From positions 1 to 10,732 of the forward strand of contig JAJYGK010000013.1 in NCBI GenBank assembly GCA_021790715.1: a DNA stretch of 10,732 bases, in the 5' to 3' direction. The first letter of the stretch is position 1. Every line of letters begins with the position of its first letter. Source of the stretch: Chloroflexota bacterium (GTDB lineage: Bacteria; Chloroflexota; Limnocylindria; Limnocylindrales; CSP1-4). The notes below the pieces were generated by a model. That model was not told where the DNA came from. It worked only from the letters and a program-made list of their open reading frames with translations, and made no database searches. Of the stretch, positions 5,783 to 10,732 are shown one piece after another. The position numbers and the translations under genes are program-made.

Positions 5783-7339
5783 TCAGCCTGCCGTCGTCGC
5801 GATCGTCGCGGAGGTCCCGAGGATCCGGCCCGACGCGTCGAGGGCCCGGGCCGCGACGACGGGCTGCGAGCCGGCGAGCGCGATCGCGGTCTCGAATCCC
5901 GTCCGCGTGGCAGCGCCGAGGCGCGAGAGGTGCGATGCGTCACTGCCGCCGAGCACCTCCCATGTCGCGACCTCGGTCGCGCCGTTCCAGCTCGCGTACA
6001 CGGTCAGGCCGTCTCCGGACTGCTCGACCGCCACGGTGGGGGAATCGGCGGGCTCGCCGATCCACTCGAAGCGGTAGTCGCGGTATGACTGCACGGCGCC
6101 CGGGAAGGTCGCGTCGTAGAGGACCGTGCCGTCCCGGGAGAACTCCGTGAAGAACGGCGTGCTGCCCCATCCGACGAAGACGTTCCCGTTGGCGAGCTCC
6201 TGCACGTTGCCCTGGCTCTGCACGAGGTTCGCCTGCGCGCGCCGGTACTCGCGGACCAGCGTCGCGGTGCGGGCCGTCTCGTCGATCCGGAGCACGATCC
6301 CGCGGGCCGGGACGGGCGGCGACTCGTCGTCGAAGATCGTGAGTGTCCCGTCGGAGCGCCGCCGCACGTCGTGCTGCCACCCGAAGGTGGCGCCCAGGGC
6401 GAACCGGAAGTCGCTGCGACGGCCGCCGAGCCGCCACACGATCTCGCCCGTCGAGCGATCGACCTTGTAGATCGCCGACGTGTTGCGAGCGGAGACGAGC
6501 AGCGTCCCGTCGTCCTCGATCGAGATCGCGTTCGTGTGCACGTAGTCGAGCACCTGCCCCTGCGATCCCTGCACGTACGTCTCGTCGACCGCGATGTGGT
6601 CGATGGAGTGCCATTCCCAGAGGAGCTTGCCGGTCGCGACGTCCACCTCCTGGATGGCGCAGTCGAGCACCGGCCACGGGGGAGGGGTGGCACCGGCGAC
6701 GGCGGGGGCGGGGACCGCCGCGTCGGCGAAGAACAGCGCGGTTCCCTGGGGCGTGAGCTGGAACTCGTGCAGGTCCATCTTGCGGCCGTTCGCCGCCTGG
6801 ACCCGGGTGATCTCGCGGTAGGACGTGTCCGCGATCACGTGCTCGCCCGAGCCGATCCCCCCGTTGACGTCGCCCTCCCACCAGGCCAGCGCCTGCCGGC
6901 CCTGGTACGTGACGACGCGGAAGTCGGTCACGTACTTGCCCGGGATCGGCTGCATCCACACGAGCTCGCCCGAGTTGTCGAGCATCGTGGGACCCCCGCT
7001 GCCCCCTCCGTTGTTCGGGGTGAAGAAGACGTAGCCGGGCGCGACGGCGGTCGGCTGCGTCTCGACCGTCAGCGCGGGCGGGACCAGGTCCGGCCGGCTG
7101 TGGAACGGGGCTACGGTGCCGCCGGCGGCGGCCGTTCCCGTCGGGCCGGGCGTCGCCGTGGGTGCCCCCGAGGGGGCGAGCGCGAGCGTCCGGGGGCTGG
7201 CGCTCGGCGCGGCCTGCCCGGATCCGCCGGCGTTGATCGCCTCGTAGATGATCCCGACCCCGGCGACCCCGGCGACCGCCCCGCCCGCGGCCTTCAGGAA
7301 GCGGCGCCTGGTCCAACCGTTGCCGTGCTGGCTTGCCAT
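5783..7339 (-). CDS. Tat-exported arylsulfotransferase (ASST)-family protein
   Basis: A 518-residue secreted protein of the arylsulfotransferase beta-propeller family (Arylsulfotran_2-like). The N-terminus carries a twin-arginine signal, TRRRFLKAAGG (10-20), followed by a hydrophobic stretch to about 35 and a Ser/Pro/Ala linker to about 80. Propeller blades follow, with repeating strand patterns: DNSGELVWMQPIPG, MDLHEFQLTPQG, VDVATGKLLWEWHS, DYVHTNAISIEDDGTLLVSARN, VDRSTGEIVWRLGG, FGWQHDVRRRSDGTL. His191, His268, Arg285 and His323 lie in positions comparable to the conserved histidines and arginine of ASST enzymes, which move sulfate between phenolic compounds through a histidine intermediate. 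In this subfamily the actual substrate is unknown, and a binding role is possible. I chose ATG 7339, which puts the Tat motif close to the N-terminus. It has a GAGGAG site only 2 bases away, so the in-frame ATG at 7366 remains an alternative. Confidence 0.87.
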   Translation of the reverse strand: MASQHGNGWTRRRFLKAAGGAVAGVAGVGIIYEAINAGGSGQAAPSASPRTLALAPSGAPTATPGPTGTAAAGGTVAPFHSRPDLVPPALTVETQPTAVAPGYVFFTPNNGGGSGGPTMLDNSGELVWMQPIPGKYVTDFRVVTYQGRQALAWWEGDVNGGIGSGEHVIADTSYREITRVQAANGRKMDLHEFQLTPQGTALFFADAAVPAPAVAGATPPPWPVLDCAIQEVDVATGKLLWEWHSIDHIAVDETYVQGSQGQVLDYVHTNAISIEDDGTLLVSARNTSAIYKVDRSTGEIVWRLGGRRSDFRFALGATFGWQHDVRRRSDGTLTIFDDESPPVPARGIVLRIDETARTATLVREYRRAQANLVQSQGNVQELANGNVFVGWGSTPFFTEFSRDGTVLYDATFPGAVQSYRDYRFEWIGEPADSPTVAVEQSGDGLTVYASWNGATEVATWEVLGGSDASHLSRLGAATRTGFETAIALAGSQPVVAARALDASGRILGTSATIATTAG

Positions 7340-7348
7340 GGCTCCTCG

Positions 7349-7404
7349 TGTATCAGATCGGCGCATGCGTGACCGCCATACGTTCGGACGCGATTCTGTA
7401 TCAA
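7349..7404 (-). promoter_or_regulatory. AT-richer upstream patch with repeated TGTATCA
   Basis: Upstream of the arylsulfotransferase-like gene the composition drops sharply from the GC-rich norm. The patch contains two copies of TGTATCA (TGATACA on the minus strand) at 7349-7355 and 7398-7404, spaced 49 bases. On the minus strand TTGATA (7404-7399) could serve as a -35 box, with TATGGC about 18 bases later as a -10. The copy nearest the gene lies within the leader. The whole 213-bp gap to the tRNA contains no gene I can support. Confidence 0.3.
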
Positions 7405-7538
7405 TCCTGAAACAACGCTACGTCGTTCGGCGGACACGTGCGCTGCCCGTGCGGCGAGACCGGGGGTTGGACGCTGGCGCGGCCGGACGGAGGGAACCGC
7501 CGGGCGGGAGGCGGGTCATCGTCCGACGGTCGGTGCCC

Positions 7539-7544
7539 TAGACT
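7539..7544 (+). promoter_or_regulatory. Candidate -10 box of tRNA-Leu
   Basis: TAGACT ends 8 bases before the first base of the mature tRNA, the spacing expected if transcription begins one or two bases upstream of the tRNA 5' end. No -35 box is recognisable at 16-18 bases upstream. Confidence 0.45.
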
Positions 7545-7552
7545 CGCGCCGG

Positions 7553-7641
7553 GCCGAAGTGGCGAAACCGGCAGACGCGGCGGACTTAAACTCCGCTGCC
7601 GCGCGAGCGGCGTGTGGGTTCGAACCCCACCTTCGGCACCA
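7553..7641 (+). tRNA. tRNA-Leu, anticodon UAA
   Basis: A complete class II tRNA. The acceptor stem GCCGAAG (7553-7559) pairs with CTTCGGC (7631-7637), followed by discriminator A and an encoded CCA (7639-7641). The anticodon stem GCGGA / TCCGC encloses the loop CTTAAAC with anticodon TAA at 7587-7589, which reads UUA and possibly UUG leucine codons. A long variable arm (CCGC-GCGA-GCGG) marks a leucine/serine-type tRNA, and the T arm is GTGGG-TTCGAAC-CCCAC. It sits alone between divergent genes with its own -10-like element. I see no att-site duplication or integrase beside it. Confidence 0.97.
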
Positions 7642-7752
7642 GGCATCCCGCAGCGGTGCGCGCGGCGAGGCCACTTCGATGCCGACACGGGCGCACGGCG
7701 GCGGCCGCCCCGCGTGAGATGGTTCTGCAAGGCCCGGCTCGGCGGGTCGGGC

Positions 7753-7758
7753 TATCCT
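7753..7758 (+). promoter_or_regulatory. Candidate -10 box of the PBP2 gene
   Basis: TATCCT lies 52 bases before ATG 7811, inside GGCTATCCT (7750-7758). The same nine bases occur at 10298-10306, before the last gene of the window. No -35 box is clear; TTCTGCAAGG lies at 7723-7732. The 169-bp gap between tRNA and CDS holds no supported gene. Confidence 0.4.
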
Positions 7759-7810
7759 GCCGGGCGTTCATGCGAGCGACCCTCCGGGCCGGGTCCGTTC
7801 CGGCCACACC

Positions 7811-9685
7811 ATGACCCCTGTCGGCGACCCGTCCCGGCGTCCGCGCTCTCCCGCGCGGTTCGTGGCGTTCGGGCTGGTGGTGGTGCTGATCCTGGGCACG
7901 TTCACGGCCCGCCTCGCCTACCTCCAGGTCGTGCAGGGCGCGCAGTACGACGCGGCCGCCCAGTCGAACATGACGTCCCTGGAGCCGATCGAGTCCACGC
8001 GCGGGATCATCGTCGACCGGAACGGCCACCCGCTCGTCGAGAACGTGCCCACGTACGCGATCGAGGTGATCCCGGCGGACCTGCCCTACCCCGAGCGCGG
8101 CGGTGTCGTGAGCCAGCTGGCGCAGCTCCTCGGCATCTCGACGACCCAGATCAACGAGACGATCAACGCGAACGCGGGCGCCATCTTCGACGGGGTCAAG
8201 ATCGCCACGAACGTCTCGTCCGCCACCGCGGAACTGATCGCAGAGGATCACCTGGAGCTGCCGGGCGTCCAGGTGGTGGTGGACTCGCGCCGCGACTACC
8301 TGTACGGCTCCCTGCTGTCGCAGATCCTGGGCTACACGGGGCCGATCAGCGCGGCGGAGCTCAAGGTCCTCCAGTCGCAGGGCTACCTCCCGAACGACAT
8401 GGTCGGGCAGGCCGGGCTGGAGGCGCAGTACGAGCAGCAGCTCCGCGGGACGTACGGCGTCCAGGAGGTGGAGCGCGACGCCACCGGGCGGCCCGTCCAG
8501 GTGCTCGGGACGCTGAAGCAGCCGCAGGCGGGCGACACGCTGCAGCTCTCGATCGACCTGACGATGCAGGAGCAGGCGCAGAAGGCGCTGGAATGGGGCC
8601 TGCAGACGGCCGGGCTCAAGGAGGGGGTCGTCATCGTGATGAACCCCCAGAACGGCCAGGTTCTCGCGATGGTCAGCCTGCCCACGTACAACGACAACAC
8701 GTTCGAGCAGGGGATCTCAACGCAGGCCTACCAGGCGCTGCTCAACAACCCCTACGAACCGCTGCTGGACCACGCGATCGGCGAGATCTACCCGCCCGGC
8801 TCCACGTACAAGCTCGTCACGGCGAGCGCGGTGCTGGCCGACCACAAGCTGGGACCGAACCAGACGCTGCAGACGTACGGGTCCATCACGCTCGATGGCC
8901 AGACCTTCCGCGACTGGAACGGGGTGGGCTTCGGGCCGCTCACCGTGGCGGGCGCCTACGCGCAGTCCTCCGACACGTTCTTCTACCAGGCGGCGGCCCT
9001 GGCGGGGATCGACCGGATGGCCTACTACGCGCACCAGTTCGGCTTCGGCACCCCGACCGGGATCGACCTGCCCGGGGAGGCGAGCGGGATCGTGCCCTCG
9101 AATGCCTGGAAGATGCAGACGTTCGGGCAGCCCATCTATCCCGGCGAGACCTACCTGGCGGGCATCGGGCAGGGCTACGACGCGGTGACTCCCATCGAGA
9201 TGCTCGACGCCTACTGCGCGCTGGCAAACGGCGGCAAGCTCTACCAGCCGCAGATCGTGAAGGGAATCCTCTCGCCGACCGGGCAGGTCGTCCAGTCGTT
9301 CGCCCCGAAGCTGCGCTGGCAGGTCAACGTGCCGTCGTGGGTGCTCACCTATATCCGCGAGGCCGCCCGCGAGGCCGTCGTGATCCGGCACACCGGGAAC
9401 GTCGTCGACATGCCCCTCTACGTGGCCGGCAAGACCGGCACGGCCCAGTACGGCACGGTCCGCATCGGCGGCCACCTCCCGTTCCACTCGTGGTTCGTGG
9501 GCTTCGTCTCGCCTTCCGGCAACTTCGCCAAGACCGACTCGCAGCTGGCGATCCTCGCCTTCACGTACGACACCTCCAACAGCCTCGGCAATCCGTCAAC
9601 CGAGATCGTCAAGTACTTCCTCCAGATGCACTACGGCATCAAGCAGGACTACCGCCAGCCCTTCCTCATCAAGCCGCTCTGGTGA
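7811..9685 (+). CDS. mrdA: Class B penicillin-binding protein 2 (MrdA-type transpeptidase)
   Basis: A 624-residue cell-wall D,D-transpeptidase that cross-links peptidoglycan, in the PBP2 group that normally works with the SEDS polymerase RodA in lateral-wall growth. A short cytoplasmic N-terminus is followed by one membrane anchor (about 17-36) and the PBP dimerisation domain starting near ESTRGIIVDRNG (61-72). The transpeptidase domain runs from about 270 to 610. Active-site motifs are intact: Ser331-Thr-Tyr-Lys334 within YPPGSTYK, the SxD variant Ser386-Ser-Asp388 (the form found in PBP2 rather than the SxN of PBP3), and Lys541-Thr-Gly543 in AGKTGTAQ. YPGETYLAGIGQGYDAVTP (443-461) is also typical. 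The ATG at 7811 places the membrane helix correctly, though no ribosome site is visible. The usual neighbours rodA and mreBCD are not in the window, so the gene appears separated from the elongation cluster. Confidence 0.93.
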   Translation: MTPVGDPSRRPRSPARFVAFGLVVVLILGTFTARLAYLQVVQGAQYDAAAQSNMTSLEPIESTRGIIVDRNGHPLVENVPTYAIEVIPADLPYPERGGVVSQLAQLLGISTTQINETINANAGAIFDGVKIATNVSSATAELIAEDHLELPGVQVVVDSRRDYLYGSLLSQILGYTGPISAAELKVLQSQGYLPNDMVGQAGLEAQYEQQLRGTYGVQEVERDATGRPVQVLGTLKQPQAGDTLQLSIDLTMQEQAQKALEWGLQTAGLKEGVVIVMNPQNGQVLAMVSLPTYNDNTFEQGISTQAYQALLNNPYEPLLDHAIGEIYPPGSTYKLVTASAVLADHKLGPNQTLQTYGSITLDGQTFRDWNGVGFGPLTVAGAYAQSSDTFFYQAAALAGIDRMAYYAHQFGFGTPTGIDLPGEASGIVPSNAWKMQTFGQPIYPGETYLAGIGQGYDAVTPIEMLDAYCALANGGKLYQPQIVKGILSPTGQVVQSFAPKLRWQVNVPSWVLTYIREAAREAVVIRHTGNVVDMPLYVAGKTGTAQYGTVRIGGHLPFHSWFVGFVSPSGNFAKTDSQLAILAFTYDTSNSLGNPSTEIVKYFLQMHYGIKQDYRQPFLIKPLW

Positions 9686-9706
9686 CCGCGGCCGGCGGCC
9701 GGGTCT

Positions 9707-9753
9707 GCAAGGGGACCGCAAGGCCGCTCGCCGCGTGTTACCTCGCTGCAAGG
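9707..9753 (+). repeat. Three GCAAGG direct repeats in the intergenic region
   Basis: GCAAGG occurs at 9707-9712, 9718-9723 and 9748-9753, that is, at spacings of 11 and 30 bases, roughly one and three helical turns. The third lies within CTGCAAGGCCGGGC (9746-9759), which matches 13 of 14 bases of CTGCAAGGCCCGGC (7725-7738) upstream of the PBP2 gene. TTACCT at 9738-9743 could be a -10 box for the next gene, 59 bases before its ATG. This may be an operator array or chance; no regulator is recognised. Confidence 0.35.
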
Positions 9754-9802
9754 CCGGGCCTGCCATCGTTCCCGCCAGCGACCGAACGGCACGGAGACGA
9801 TC

Positions 9803-10276
9803 ATGGCCGTACCCGCCGACATCGGCCAGTGGGGGGTGGGCACGCCGGACCGCGCCGGGTCGGGCGACATGGCGCGCCCCGGATCGTCGTGGTGGGAGGC
9901 CCCCGCGGGGCCGGGCACGTCCCGCACCGCCGCCGGCGATCCGCGCACGGCATCGCGCTTCCGGCGCGTCGGGATCCCCGCGCAGGGCGGTCCGGGCGGC
10001 AGTCGCAGCGCCCGGCTCCACGCGCGCAGCGATGCGCGCGCGACCCCGTTCGCCGCGTCGGGCCCGGTCGCCGGGGGCGCGATCGTCGAGGGAGCGGCAC
10101 AGGTGCTCATGGCGCGGGCACGCGCGCTCTGGCCCGGGCTGCCGGCCCGCCAGCTGCGGGCGACGCGCGGCGATCCCGGGCGGATCGTCCGGCTCGTCGC
10201 GCGCCAGAGCAACGAGGCGCCGGAGATCCTCATGCGGATGCTCCTGGGAACGGATCCCGCGAGCGCGGGTGGCTGA
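9803..10276 (+). CDS. Hypothetical protein with small C-terminal helical domain
   Basis: A 157-residue protein not recognised as a family member overall. A GGAG ribosome site (9793-9796) lies 6 bases before ATG 9803, the main support for this start and strand. Residues 1-90 are low-complexity (Ala, Gly, Arg, Pro, Ser) and probably disordered. Residues about 93-149 look folded and helical, containing ARALWPGLPARQLRATRGD (105-123) and then RIVRLVARQ and EILMRMLLG. The spacing WPxL...L....GD...I..LV recalls the small CsbD-like stress-protein repeat (WPxLT-x-DL...G....L), a weak resemblance from memory. It lies 117 bp after the PBP2 gene with its own possible promoter. Arg/Pro-rich open frames on the opposite strand here look like shadows. 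Confidence 0.5.
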   Translation: MAVPADIGQWGVGTPDRAGSGDMARPGSSWWEAPAGPGTSRTAAGDPRTASRFRRVGIPAQGGPGGSRSARLHARSDARATPFAASGPVAGGAIVEGAAQVLMARARALWPGLPARQLRATRGDPGRIVRLVARQSNEAPEILMRMLLGTDPASAGG

Positions 10277-10300
10277 TGGCGTGACCGGCCGCCCACCGGC

Positions 10301-10306
10301 TATCCT
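10301..10306 (+). promoter_or_regulatory. Candidate -10 box of the final gene
   Basis: TATCCT within GGCTATCCT (10298-10306) repeats the nine bases found before the PBP2 gene. It lies 41 bases upstream of ATG 10348 and 65 bases upstream of GTG 10372. No -35 box is clear. Confidence 0.4.
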
Positions 10307-10371
10307 CCAGCGGGGAACGCACGCAGCGCCGAACCACGGCCGGCCCGATGCGTCCCCTCCGGGAGAAGCTG

Positions 10372-10732
10372 GTGGGACGGAACCGATCGCTCGCGCTCGC
10401 GGTCGCCGCCCTTGTCGCCCTGCTCGTGCCGCCGCCGCTCGCGGCGGGGGCGGTCGGGGCGGCAACTCCGTCCGCGCGAATCGTCCCCTTCCGGCCTGCA
10501 GGTGAATCACCGGTCCTGCGCGGGGGCCTGGCGCTGGTCGTTCCGTCCGCCCGCGAGCACGCCGCCGCGCTGGGGGCCTCGAGCGGGGCCTCCGCTGCGT
10601 CGGACCTGCTGACCGCCCTGGGACCCGCGGGCCCGGAGGTCGCCGTCTCCGTCACGACCGCCGGCCCGGCCCGCGCCACCGCCGAGGATCGCCTCGTCGC
10701 GCTGGGCGGCCGGGTCGCGAACCAGGACGCGC
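10372..10732 (+). CDS. Secreted protein of unknown function, 3' end beyond window
   Basis: An open frame that runs off the window; about 120 codons are visible. From GTG 10372 it has GGGAG (10361-10365) six bases upstream, a good ribosome site. An in-frame ATG at 10348 lacks one but would add only eight residues. The product begins with basic GRNR, then a hydrophobic signal-peptide core (LALAVAALVALLVPPP) and an Ala-rich cleavage region, LAAGAVGAA, so export by the Sec route is expected. The mature part includes a GGLALVVPSAREHAAALGAS segment and AEDRLVALGGRVA before the edge. It is Ala-rich, and too little is visible to name a family; a secreted protease or binding protein is possible, but nothing here proves either. 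A TATCCT promoter element lies upstream. Confidence 0.6.
   Translation, partial: MGRNRSLALAVAALVALLVPPPLAAGAVGAATPSARIVPFRPAGESPVLRGGLALVVPSAREHAAALGASSGASAASDLLTALGPAGPEVAVSVTTAGPARATAEDRLVALGGRVANQDA

Noticed and set aside
4085..6088. A 667-codon plus-strand open frame opposite the GT87 gene
   Set aside because: Asp/Arg/His/Gln-rich composition without domains; it is the antisense of a clear membrane-protein gene.
7553..7641. tRNA as an integration site for a mobile element
   Set aside because: No integrase nearby and no repeat of the tRNA 3' end elsewhere in the window.
9689..9701. Hairpin CGGCC-GGC-GGCCG just after the PBP2 stop as a terminator
   Set aside because: Only 5 bp with a 3-base loop and no U-tract; expected by chance at this GC content.
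7438..10284. A 948-codon plus-strand open frame spanning the tRNA and the PBP2 gene
   Set aside because: It runs through the tRNA and the PBP2 gene in a different frame, with low-complexity Arg/Gly/Pro composition. The PBP2 frame has all its catalytic motifs. This is a high-GC artefact.
9596..10510. Long minus-strand open frames opposite the 157-residue hypothetical gene
   Set aside because: Arg/Ala/Pro-rich with no domain and overlapping the PBP2 end. The plus-strand frame has a proper ribosome site.
1..10732. CRISPR array, insertion sequence, toxin-antitoxin pair or defence system
   Set aside because: No regularly spaced repeats, transposase or integrase motifs, or paired small toxin/antitoxin genes were seen. 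The only small gene (2932-3066) is coupled to an enzyme gene and has no toxin-like partner.

Overview
The window is very GC-rich, bacterial and densely coding. All six stop codons I read directly are TGA or TAG, and TAA does not occur near any gene end. The mix of genes (a deazaflavin/F420-type nitroreductase-family protein, a DUF2029/GT87 membrane glycosyltransferase, a Tat-exported arylsulfotransferase-fold protein, an archaeal-style HypA with a Mrp/MinD-type partner) would suit a high-GC soil or freshwater lineage such as Chloroflexota (Limnocylindria-like) or a deep Actinomycetota. This placement is inference only; there is no marker gene here that settles it.

Layout. Bases 1-1074 (minus) hold a low-specificity L-threonine aldolase that lacks only its extreme C-terminus. 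After a 275-bp divergent intergenic region comes a plus-strand pair, hypA (1350-1754) and a MinD/Mrp-family ATPase (1757-2503) two bases later. Together these look like the HypA/HypB_AT nickel-delivery pair known from Thermococcus. A PRC-barrel-like protein follows (2592-2957). A block of minus-strand genes runs from about 7339 back to 2932: a Tat-exported arylsulfotransferase-family protein (5783-7339), a GT87 membrane protein (4355-5662), a small lipoprotein of unknown role (3801-4229), a Ddn-like nitroreductase-family protein (3063-3635), and a 44-residue membrane miniprotein (2932-3066) coupled to it through an ATGA overlap. A tRNA-Leu(UAA) lies at 7553-7641. It precedes a class B penicillin-binding protein of the PBP2/MrdA type (7811-9685), a 157-residue hypothetical protein (9803-10276) and the start of a secreted protein that runs off the window.

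The most interesting items are the HypA/HypB_AT-like pair in an apparently bacterial genome with no hydrogenase genes in view, and the translationally coupled 44-residue membrane protein. I see no CRISPR array, insertion sequence, integrase, phage gene or recognisable defence system, and no convincing evidence of an entirely new multi-gene system. Most of the window reads as ordinary chromosomal genes.
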